This document shows positions 57,161 through 64,000 of a stretch of 64,000 nucleotides of DNA, one piece after another (the first letter of the stretch is position 1; each line of letters starts with the position of its first letter). The position numbers were made by a program, and so were the translations under genes. The DNA is taken from NCBI GenBank assembly GCA_964572845.1, contig CAZNFX010000001.1, forward strand, positions 310,001 through 374,000, given 5' to 3'. Under the pieces are notes generated by a model. It was not told where the DNA came from. It did no database searches and worked only from the letters and a program-made list of their open reading frames with translations. This stretch comes from Bin55 sp964572845 (GTDB taxonomy: Bacteria; Pseudomonadota; Gammaproteobacteria; Pseudomonadales; Azotimanducaceae).

Positions 57161-59242
57161 CTATTCAATTACCTGACGGTAGTTAGGCAGTGCTGCAAGC
57201 ATCTGTTTCCCGTATCGCCGTGATACGATTCGACGATCCAGCACGGTAATACGACCCCAATCCTGCTCGTTGCGAATTAGGCGTCCGCATGCCTGAACAA
57301 GCTTTAGTGTGGCTTCGGGAACCTGTAGTTGCAGGAAAGACTGATATCCCTCAATACCTGTTTTCTGAAGAAGCTCCTTCTTGGATTCGAGAATCGGATC
57401 CGTAGGCACTTCAAAGGGAAGTCGCGTCACGATGACATGCCGACAGTATGCGCCCGGCAGATCGATTCCCTCCCGATAGCTCGCTAGACCAAAGATGTAG
57501 CTGGGTTTTCGAGAATCAATCCTTCGACGGTGTTCGTCAAGCAACGCGTGCCTGCCGCTGGTAGATTGCACTATGCAATTGCGACGCACCTTTTCAGGAA
57601 TTTCTTCGGCGACCGATTCCATCATTGATCTCGAAGTAAATAGTACAAGCGCGCTCTGTTCCTGAGCTAGTAGTTTTGGAAGGATCCTGACAACTTCGTT
57701 GGAGTAGGATTGGCCATCCGCACCGCCTGGTTCGTTGACCATCTTGGGAACACGAAACGTAACCGCCTTCCGAAAATCAAAGGGACTCTCGAGAGCCAGG
57801 AGAGCAACATTTGAATTTTCCAACCCTACAGACGTCGTGAAGTGACGAAAATCGTCTCCGGCATTGAGTGTGGCAGATGTAAAGATTGTTGCGCTAGCCC
57901 GATTCCATAGTTTTTCGGACAAGATTGCGCTTATCTCTATGGGAACCGATTTGAGACGCCACTCCTCACGGCTCTCGTGAGTTATATGCTCAATCCATCG
58001 GCCACATACAGATCCTTGTTCTGCATACCCAAAGTCCAGTAGAAGCTCCCGTGCCTCATCGAATTCTTGCTCTGCCGCTGTGAGTTCGTCCAATACGTCG
58101 AGCTGCACCCTTCCCTTTAGCTGCACCTCTTCCGAATCGCTTTGTTCCTTCAGCCATCCACACACTCGCACGATAGCCGTTGAGACATCTTGAAATGCTT
58201 TGGCCAATTGGGCCGCAACGGATTGCATTTCTGTAGGCACTAAACCATTGTCAAATCGACAACGCCTTATGCCTTCTCTGTCGTCTCGAAACTTGAGCTT
58301 GGCGATGCAACTGTGCAGGTGATTGTTTAGATTGCCAATGAACTCACGTGCCTGGCTGAATTCACCAAAATACCCCTGAAGCGGAGAGGATTCGTCGATT
58401 TGCTCGAGCAAGTGTGCCAAGCGACCATTGACTTCCTCGAGCAGAGACGCCGTAGCTACAAGACCGAAAGATTTTGAAAAGGCATCCATAGTTTTTGGAG
58501 CAAGATGATGTGCTTCATCCAGTACATAGATGCAATCCTCCGCCGCAGGCAGAATGTCCGAGTCTATTCGTAGATGGCTCAATAGTAGATCGTAGTTGGT
58601 CACCACTACGTCAACATCGGAAAACTGCTCTCTCGCTTTAAAGTAAGGACAACGGCTATACCAATCGCACATATTGTTGCTGCATCCTCGAGAGTCTGTG
58701 GTGATGGATTGCCAATGTCGCGGATTGAGCGCCACGGGTGATTGATCAATATCGCCAGTCCATTTTCCGTGAAGGAAACTCTCGAAGAGTTCGACGTACT
58801 TCGCACCCAATTTGCGTTCTGCCGAATCTTGGTCCGATAGTGAGTGAAGCGCTTGGGCGTCCGTTGAATTCGCCGAATGGCTCAACCGTCTTGGACACAC
58901 GTATCGCCGACGTCCCTTGGCCAAGACAAAGGTAAATGGAACATCGGTAAGAGTTCGCAGCTCCGGCAAGTCCTTGCCCGTTATCTGGTCCTGCAAAGCA
59001 ACAGTTGCAGTAACGATGACGATCCGTTTGCCCTGTTCCTTTCCGATTGGTATCGCTGCGGTCGCATAGGCTATTGTCTTGCCGGTGCCGGTTCCTGCCT
59101 CAACAGCTCCCACTCGGGGTCGTTGAGTCTGCAAAACCTGACCAATGAAATCAATCATGCGAGCTTGACCTTCGCGTGGTTGAAAACCCTTGGCTTCCAG
59201 CCAAGCTCCATACATACGATCAATGCGTTCGGTTATGCTCAT
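57161..59242 (-). CDS. dinG: DinG-family Fe-S ATP-dependent DNA helicase
   Basis: XPD-like superfamily 2 helicase, 693 aa (E. coli DinG 716). Walker A 'GTGTGKT' (residues 50-56), DEAH at 242-245 in 'VLDEAHHLAPK', four Fe-S cysteines at about 116, 187, 192 and 198 ('YVCPRRL', 'GCSNNMC', 'RCPYFKAR'), 'VVVTNYDLLL', 'IFTSATLNAGDDF', and C-terminal 'YREGIDLPGAYCRHVIVTRLPF' and 'QACGRLIRNEQDWG' motifs. Unwinds D-loops, R-loops and 5'-overhang DNA. ATG 59242; the sugar dehydrogenase starts divergently 23 bases away. Confidence 0.92.
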   Translation of the reverse strand: MSITERIDRMYGAWLEAKGFQPREGQARMIDFIGQVLQTQRPRVGAVEAGTGTGKTIAYATAAIPIGKEQGKRIVIVTATVALQDQITGKDLPELRTLTDVPFTFVLAKGRRRYVCPRRLSHSANSTDAQALHSLSDQDSAERKLGAKYVELFESFLHGKWTGDIDQSPVALNPRHWQSITTDSRGCSNNMCDWYSRCPYFKAREQFSDVDVVVTNYDLLLSHLRIDSDILPAAEDCIYVLDEAHHLAPKTMDAFSKSFGLVATASLLEEVNGRLAHLLEQIDESSPLQGYFGEFSQAREFIGNLNNHLHSCIAKLKFRDDREGIRRCRFDNGLVPTEMQSVAAQLAKAFQDVSTAIVRVCGWLKEQSDSEEVQLKGRVQLDVLDELTAAEQEFDEARELLLDFGYAEQGSVCGRWIEHITHESREEWRLKSVPIEISAILSEKLWNRASATIFTSATLNAGDDFRHFTTSVGLENSNVALLALESPFDFRKAVTFRVPKMVNEPGGADGQSYSNEVVRILPKLLAQEQSALVLFTSRSMMESVAEEIPEKVRRNCIVQSTSGRHALLDEHRRRIDSRKPSYIFGLASYREGIDLPGAYCRHVIVTRLPFEVPTDPILESKKELLQKTGIEGYQSFLQLQVPEATLKLVQACGRLIRNEQDWGRITVLDRRIVSRRYGKQMLAALPNYRQVIE

Positions 59243-59265
59243 TTCTGAACTTGGAGACTAATTTG

Positions 59266-60372
59266 ATGCAGCACTACGCTCTCGCAATTCTTTTCATATT
59301 AGCTCTAACGTGCACGGCACAGGAACCCACGGTCATTACCGACGACGTGGGCAACGTATTCCATCTAACAACGCTTACAGACAAAGTGCCATCCGCCCGT
59401 CAAATGGCGCTGACCAAATCAGGTGTGTTATTTGTTGGAAGCAGAGGTCCCGGCAATCTCTACGCAGTCATGCCCGCCGACGGTGAAGGGTCAGAGCCTG
59501 AAGTGGTCACGTTTGCATCCGGCTTGGCGATGCCTACCGGTCTGGCACTTCACGGCGAGGACCTCTACGTTGCCGCACACAGTCGAATCCTCAAATACCC
59601 CAACATAGAAGAGAACTTTCGCGAGAATCCCAAACCCGAGGTGTTATTTGACACTTTGCCTCAAGCGAGACACCACGGTTGGAAGTACCTTTCCGTCGGT
59701 CCCGATGAAAGCTTGTATTTCAACGTAGGTGCTCCTTGCAACATTTGTCTATCCGACGATGAGGTCTTTGCGAGCATAGTTCGGCTGGATCCATCAAGCA
59801 AAGAGCTGGAAGTCTATGCCCATGGCGTTCGCAATAGCGTAGGAATTGATTGGCATCCGAAAACCAATCAGATGTGGTTCTCCGACAATGGTCGCGACAT
59901 GTGGGGAGACGACCGGCCACCTGAAGAGATAAACGTTGTCGAGAAACCTGGTTCACACTTTGGCTACCCATTCTTGCACGGCGACAACTTAGTAGATCCA
60001 CAGTTTGGAGACCAACGACAAGAGGACGTAGACTACATAACACCCGCCGTGAACATTCAGGCTCATGCAGCGGCGTTGGGTCTTGACTTCTACACTGCGC
60101 AAGCCTTTCCTGCCATCTACGAGAACGCATTGTTCATAGCAGAACACGGTTCGTGGAATCGTTCGTCTAAGGTTGGCTATCGGGTTTCGGTTGTCCGGTT
60201 TGATGGCGACGAACCCAACTACCTTCCTTTCGTAGACATCTGGCTAAAGGGACAGCGAGCAGATGCACGACCCAACGATGTGCTTGTGGACCACGATGGA
60301 AGCCTCTTGATCTCAGACGACTTCCGGGGAGCAATCTACAAAGTTGCTTTCGTTTCCGAGGCGGACACCTAG
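59266..60372 (+). CDS. PQQ-dependent sugar dehydrogenase-like protein, exported
   Basis: 368 aa, six-bladed propeller of the soluble glucose/sorbosone dehydrogenase family (YliI-like). It has a signal peptide ('ALAILFILALTCTAQ', cut about residue 18), so it is periplasmic. Family blocks: 'LALHGEDLYVAAHSRILKY', 'GWKYLSVGPDESLYFNVGAPCNIC', 'YAHGVRNSVGIDWHP', 'WFSDNGRDMWGDDRPPEEIN', 'HFGYPFLHGD' and 'LFIAEHGSWNRSSKVGYRV'. ATG 59266 has GGAG 9 bases upstream. Its stop overlaps that of the convergent transglycosylase (CTAG). No PQQ synthesis genes nearby. Confidence 0.88.
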   Translation: MQHYALAILFILALTCTAQEPTVITDDVGNVFHLTTLTDKVPSARQMALTKSGVLFVGSRGPGNLYAVMPADGEGSEPEVVTFASGLAMPTGLALHGEDLYVAAHSRILKYPNIEENFRENPKPEVLFDTLPQARHHGWKYLSVGPDESLYFNVGAPCNICLSDDEVFASIVRLDPSSKELEVYAHGVRNSVGIDWHPKTNQMWFSDNGRDMWGDDRPPEEINVVEKPGSHFGYPFLHGDNLVDPQFGDQRQEDVDYITPAVNIQAHAAALGLDFYTAQAFPAIYENALFIAEHGSWNRSSKVGYRVSVVRFDGDEPNYLPFVDIWLKGQRADARPNDVLVDHDGSLLISDDFRGAIYKVAFVSEADT

Positions 60373-61022
60373 TAATAATGCCGGCCTGGGCCCTTCGTAC
60401 ATTCGCGTAATTGATTCTCGTAGTTCGAAGTCATTTCTGAAACTTCATCAGCAACGAACTCCAGGCGCGGGTATTTCCTCCACTCTCCCGACAAATATCC
60501 GTTAACACCTGCATAGTAGGTGAGATAGAGATTCTTTGCATCCCAGCGCTGCAATTTTGCCTGGACTGCAGCGCTGTCTAAGTACCAACCCACAAAGTTT
60601 ATTGAGTCCTTGAAATTGCTTCGACGCGCATTTCTGTTGCCCGTACGTTCAATGTAATCCGACCAGGTCTCGTCCAGAGCCTGCGCGTAGCCAAAAGCAC
60701 TTGATGGCCTCTTCCATGGAATAACAAACAATATTCGCTTCCGTGGCGGCCGTGCATTGTGAATGAAACTAGACTCTCGATATATGACAGCCATGAGGAC
60801 CGGCACTGGAATTTGCCACTTCTTCTCAGCGCTTATCGCATGCCGATACCACGCTCGTTTCTCCTCAAAAACTGTGCAGAGGTTGGCTGTGTTGCTCGGC
60901 GGTCGTAGCGACATGCAGCTTGTTAAGAGAATCAGAGTGACCAGCGAAGCCACCGACGACCCAATAACACAAAGCAATATCCTTGTAGTCTTGTCTTTGG
61001 TTAATTCCGTGAAAACGATCAC
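60369..61022 (-). CDS. Lytic transglycosylase-like (SLT domain) lipoprotein
   Basis: 217 aa. An N-terminal hydrophobic segment ends in a lipobox 'LLTSC' (Cys about residue 36), so it is probably an outer-membrane lipoprotein. The lysozyme-like domain includes 'IPVPVLMAVIYRESSFIHNARPP' with the catalytic glutamate in YRESSF, 'SAFGYAQALDETWSDYIERTG' and 'NLYLTYYAGVNGYLSGEW'. Such proteins cleave peptidoglycan glycan strands to 1,6-anhydro products. The 'ISFVGWYLD' segment is typical of a small gammaproteobacterial subgroup. Confidence 0.85.
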   Translation of the reverse strand: MIVFTELTKDKTTRILLCVIGSSVASLVTLILLTSCMSLRPPSNTANLCTVFEEKRAWYRHAISAEKKWQIPVPVLMAVIYRESSFIHNARPPRKRILFVIPWKRPSSAFGYAQALDETWSDYIERTGNRNARRSNFKDSINFVGWYLDSAAVQAKLQRWDAKNLYLTYYAGVNGYLSGEWRKYPRLEFVADEVSEMTSNYENQLRECTKGPGRHYY

Positions 61023-61299
61023 AGGTCAGCCCGTCAAAACCAACAGTTTTCCAAGTTCCGACTTCGGCTGGAAAGCTCCATGAGACACCAATTCGCTATG
61101 GATTGCATGCATATGTGACCTTCAAAGGCATGTATAGAGTAGCAAGAAACGTTGCTTTAGCGTTGCTCTGGTTGTTGGCACCAGTGAACGTGGCCTGCTG
61201 AAGCGCTTTTAGGCAATGCCGTCACGTTGCCATCACAATCGAATCCTCAACTGTCGTTGCGTATACTTGGGCAACTCAAACTACCCATCATTCTGCGAC

Positions 61300-61776
61300 A
61301 TGTCAATCGAAGTAGGCAAAGCTGCACCACCGTTTACCCTAGTCGACACCGATGGCAAAGATGTATCCCTAGAAAGCTTCCGAGGCAGGAATGTCGTAGT
61401 CTACTTTTATCCCCGCGACGATACACCGGGCTGCACCAAGGAAGCCTGTGGTTTCCGAGATCTATGGGACGAGATTCAGGACACCAACACAGTGGTCTTG
61501 GGAATCTCCCCCGACAACGAAAAGGCCCATAGAAAGTTTGTCGACAAGTATGAACTGCCCTTCACCCTTCTGTGTGATCCCGATCATTCGGTAATGAAGA
61601 ACTACGGGGCATACGGCGAAAAGACTTTGTACGGAAAGAAGATGCTTGGTGTGATTCGGTCAACCGTAATTGTTGGTCCCGACGGGTCGGTGTTGAAGCA
61701 TTGGAAACGAGTGTCCCGTGCCGCCGATCACCCTGAAAAGGTTCTCGAATTCATACAAGCGGCTGAAAAAGCCTGA
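61300..61776 (+). CDS. bcp: Peroxiredoxin Bcp/PrxQ
   Basis: Thiol peroxidase of 158 aa. 'FYPRDDTPGCTKEACGFRD' holds the peroxidatic Cys45 and the resolving Cys50 (CxxxxC, the atypical 2-Cys PrxQ arrangement). 'LLCDPDHSVMKNYGAYGEK' and 'RSTVIVGPDGSVLKHW' follow. ATG 61300 gives the standard N-terminus 'SIEVGKAAPPFTLVD'; a longer in-frame extension to 61216 is rejected. Reduces hydroperoxides in the cytoplasm. Confidence 0.95.
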   Translation: MSIEVGKAAPPFTLVDTDGKDVSLESFRGRNVVVYFYPRDDTPGCTKEACGFRDLWDEIQDTNTVVLGISPDNEKAHRKFVDKYELPFTLLCDPDHSVMKNYGAYGEKTLYGKKMLGVIRSTVIVGPDGSVLKHWKRVSRAADHPEKVLEFIQAAEKA

Positions 61777-61802
61777 CACTGAACTGCCAGCTATTGAGTT
61801 AG

Positions 61803-62648
61803 TTACCCGCGGATCACTGAGTGATTTAGCGTGCCGATCGGTCTGATCGAAACCGACACTGTATCGCCTTCATCCAAAAATACTGGAGGAATTCGAGCCG
61901 AGCCGACTCCGCCAGGTGTACCCGTTACGATTACGTCTCCGGGTACTAGCTCCACAAACGTGGAACAGTACGAGATTAAGTCTGCAAATCCAAACACGAG
62001 ATCTGACGACTTGGCATGCTGCATGAGCTTTCCGTTGACATGGGTTTTCAGTTCCATGTCGTTCAAGTCGTCGATTTCGTCGGTGGTCATGATCCAAGGT
62101 CCAAAACCACCCGTGTTCATGAAATTCTTGCCTGGAGTGAATTGACTGGTATGGCGCTGGTACTCGCGAACACTTCCATCGTTGTAGCAGCTGAAGCCGA
62201 AAATGTACTCCAAGAAATCTTCTCTAGGAATGCGTCTGCCACGTTTGCCAATGACCATGGCAATCTCGCCTTCGAAGTCTAACGTGTTCGATTCGCTTGG
62301 GCGTACCATGCAACCTTGGTGACCCACCTGAGCGGCTGCAAACCTTACGAATATTGTGGGATGGTCTTCTCCCCCGCGACCGGTTTCCTGCTGATGCGCT
62401 TTGTAGTTCAATCCCACACAAAGAATCTTCTCAGGATCGGTAATTGGCGGAAGAAGCGTTACGTCAGCTAGTGAATGCTGTGGATATTCCCGCTTTGAAC
62501 CGGAAACAAGCGTTGACAACGCTCCATCCCTCAGAGCTTCTCCTAGAGTCGAGTATTCCCCATGGTGGCCAACGTCATGGATCATTTCCTCTTGATTTAC
62601 AAAACCAAATGACCTATTAGTTCCCTTCTGGAAAGATACCCAACGCAT
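61803..62648 (-). CDS. Fumarylacetoacetate hydrolase family protein
   Basis: 281 aa. 'EKILCVGLNYKAHQQETG', 'FDFEGEIAMVIGKRGRRIPRED' type metal-binding block (E, E and D ligands; here 'TLDFEGEIAMVIGK'), 'GFSCYNDGSVREYQ', 'KNFMNTGGFGPWIMT' and 'PGDVIVTGTPGGVGSAR' are diagnostic of the FAH/ureidoglycolate lyase/YcgM group, which hydrolyse acylpyruvates or dicarboxy-keto acids from aromatic breakdown. Soluble. A zinc alcohol dehydrogenase gene on the same strand lies upstream. Confidence 0.9.
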   Translation of the reverse strand: MRWVSFQKGTNRSFGFVNQEEMIHDVGHHGEYSTLGEALRDGALSTLVSGSKREYPQHSLADVTLLPPITDPEKILCVGLNYKAHQQETGRGGEDHPTIFVRFAAAQVGHQGCMVRPSESNTLDFEGEIAMVIGKRGRRIPREDFLEYIFGFSCYNDGSVREYQRHTSQFTPGKNFMNTGGFGPWIMTTDEIDDLNDMELKTHVNGKLMQHAKSSDLVFGFADLISYCSTFVELVPGDVIVTGTPGGVGSARIPPVFLDEGDTVSVSIRPIGTLNHSVIRG

Positions 62649-62783
62649 TGCCGCGGCTCCTTATGTCTGTTGCGCTTAACCCTCTCTCCCGTAGTCGCAG
62701 CTTGTCCCGAGCACTACAGGACTTTCGCAAGAAGTAAATGTGCCAAAGCTCGACAATTTCATCTCTTGCGCTATAGCGCTTGG

Positions 62784-63869
62784 TTAGTTGAATACAACTA
62801 CGTGACGTGCTTCTTCGCCTGTTTCGAGCTGTGCAAATGCATCGTTGATATCAGCAAGCCGGATCGTCTGTGCCAGCAAATCGTCAAGATGCAAAGAGCC
62901 TCGCAGGTAGAAGTCAACAAATCGGGGCATATCCACTCGAAATCTATTCGATCCCATCATTGATCCCTGAAGCGTCTTTTCTTGAAGGAAGTCGGGACCA
63001 TGTAATGAAACCATTTCACCAGGAGGAATCATTCCAATAACGGTCGCGGTGCCACCAGCCCTCAGCATTCGAAACGCCTGCTCCGCCGTTGTTTTTAAAC
63101 CTATTGCTTCAAAAGAGTAATGAACGCCGCCATCGCTCAGTTCCCGCACGGCAGTAACGGGGTCGGTCTGACTAGCATCAACAGTATCCGTTGCACCGAA
63201 CTTCCTTGCAAGATCCAACTTCGACGCTACTCGGTCGATTGCGATTATCTTTCCTGCCCCTGCAATTGCCGCGCCATTCACACACGATAAACCAACGCCT
63301 CCGCACCCGATGACGGCGACTGTAGAACCGGGCTCCACATCTGCCGTATGAATGACAGCCCCTATTCCCGTAGTCACGCCACAACCAATCAACGCCGCTC
63401 GATCTAGAGGCATATCCTGCCGAATCTTTGCCACCGCATGTTCGTGAACAAGCATCAATTCGCAAAACGACCCTAAATCGGCAAACTGAATCAATGGCTC
63501 ACCGTTTTGCGACAATCGTGGTTCTTGATCCGGGCCTCGTCGTGTCTCAGGCGATTGGCACAGCGACATATGACCCGTCAGGCAATACTCGCAATGCCCG
63601 CAAAATACTGAAAGGCAAGTAATCACATGGTCGCCAACCTTTACATACTGAACATCCGAACCCACTTGCTCAACGATGCCAGCTGATTCGTGACCGAGCA
63701 CCATGGGAGGGCGACTCGGGTAAGTGCCATTGAAGAAATGAAGATCTGAGTGGCAGACTCCGGCCGCAACGGTGCGAACTAGTACCTCTCTCGGCCCTGG
63801 GCTGGCAAGCGAGATCTCCTCGACTTCCATTGCTTTGTTTACTTCTCTAAATACTGCTGCGCGCGCCAT
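62784..63869 (-). CDS. Zinc-containing alcohol dehydrogenase (class III-like MDR)
   Basis: 361-aa medium-chain dehydrogenase. Catalytic zinc: C39 ('AAGVCHSDLHFFNG'), H60-E61 ('LGHESAGIV') and a later Cys ('ALIGCGVTTGIGAV'). Structural zinc: C90, C93, C96, C104 in 'CGHCEYCLTGHMSLC'. The NAD fold is 'VAVIGCGGVGLSCVNGA' with 'IIAIDRVASKLDLA', where the aspartate favours NAD over NADP. 'QEKTLQGSMMGSNRFRVDMPRFVDFYLRGSLHLDDLL' is characteristic of the formaldehyde/NDMA-dependent-like branch. GGAGG sits 7 bases before the ATG. Separated from the FAH-family gene by 135 bases. Confidence 0.92.
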   Translation of the reverse strand: MARAAVFREVNKAMEVEEISLASPGPREVLVRTVAAGVCHSDLHFFNGTYPSRPPMVLGHESAGIVEQVGSDVQYVKVGDHVITCLSVFCGHCEYCLTGHMSLCQSPETRRGPDQEPRLSQNGEPLIQFADLGSFCELMLVHEHAVAKIRQDMPLDRAALIGCGVTTGIGAVIHTADVEPGSTVAVIGCGGVGLSCVNGAAIAGAGKIIAIDRVASKLDLARKFGATDTVDASQTDPVTAVRELSDGGVHYSFEAIGLKTTAEQAFRMLRAGGTATVIGMIPPGEMVSLHGPDFLQEKTLQGSMMGSNRFRVDMPRFVDFYLRGSLHLDDLLAQTIRLADINDAFAQLETGEEARHVVVFN

Positions 63870-64000
63870 TTCGTAACCTCCGGTTGGGATTCACGTTGCG
63901 ACATCCATTACTCGACGCACTCCGGCGTGAAACGTCTGAGCACCTTCGCATACGACCATTCTGAACTACAACTGACCTGTAGAAAGCGTAATTGCGGCTT

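Noticed and set aside
63886..63957. Reverse 22-codon frame upstream of the alcohol dehydrogenase
   Set aside because: A stop lies just before its ATG and nothing recognisable is encoded; the sequence continues outside the window.
1..64000. CRISPR arrays, tRNA/rRNA genes, prophage, integron or toxin-antitoxin loci
   Set aside because: No regularly spaced repeats, no T-loop-like sequence found by eye in intergenic regions, and no phage, integrase or toxin-antitoxin proteins among the reading frames.

Overview
The window looks like a scaffold or MAG contig from an uncultured, Pseudomonas-like gammaproteobacterium, roughly 50% GC by eye. The evidence is the protein families and the order of conserved blocks: purM / DUF2066 / CDP-alcohol transferase / hda; dcd-apbC-metG-rnfABCDGE-nth; argG-rnt-grxD; argD-argF; a two-cone nrdA with nrdB; plus lolCD, mnmC, miaB and a DUF349 giant. 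All of these are usual in gammaproteobacteria, and several pairs keep the Pseudomonas order. Protein sequences such as Dcd and endonuclease III read almost like Pseudomonas or E. coli proteins. Many starts are TTG or GTG, one (argS) appears to be ATT, and many overlaps are the coupled ATGA/TTGA kind. There is a 10-N assembly gap at 20168-20177.

Layout. 1-3478: lipoprotein-release ABC transporter (lolD fragment, lolC/E), apbE and a periplasmic cyclophilin. 3479-6159: a structured leader, a membrane-anchored cold-shock-domain protein and argS. 6146-9218: acyl desaturase, a PhyH dioxygenase and a 4-TM protein. 9477-13657: a tight operon of a TauD-like dioxygenase, a Tat-exported PNPOx-like protein and a rhodanese, then mnmC. 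13801-17552: an oligopeptide ABC transporter without its ATPases. 17702-25163: miaB, a Firmicutes-type murG, the gap, hda, a PgsA-like enzyme, DUF2066, purM, dcd and apbC. 25269-31314: metG and the complete six-gene rnf operon, whose RnfC and RnfG are unusually short. 31325-36367: class II aldolase, a SHOCT/YvlB-like protein behind an AT-rich island, nth, argG, rnt, a DUF6265 protein and grxD. 36512-42694: a tandem SCP2-like protein, a PatB/MalY aminotransferase, a GC-rich IS remnant, an alpha/beta hydrolase and a GPP34-cytochrome P450 fusion. 42956-52271: argD-argF, a large ankyrin protein, nrdA and nrdB. 52341-63869: alpha/beta hydrolase, DUF349 protein, glycerate kinase, DinG helicase, sugar dehydrogenase, lytic transglycosylase, peroxiredoxin Bcp, a fumarylacetoacetase-family hydrolase and a zinc alcohol dehydrogenase.

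How the genes fit together. The Rnf complex (ion-pumping or SoxR-reducing electron transfer) needs covalent FMN, and the ApbE flavin transferase for that lies in the same window. Arginine biosynthesis is represented by argD, argF and argG together with argS. MnmC, MiaB, MetG and ArgS form a tRNA modification and charging set. PurM, Dcd, NrdA and NrdB supply nucleotides. No tRNA, rRNA, CRISPR array, prophage or intact mobile element was recognised.

The most unusual items are the GPP34-P450 fusion, the Firmicutes-type MurG outside a division cluster, the ATT-started argS, the trimmed RnfC and RnfG, and two candidate RNA-structured leaders (upstream of the cold-shock-domain gene and of the DUF349 gene).
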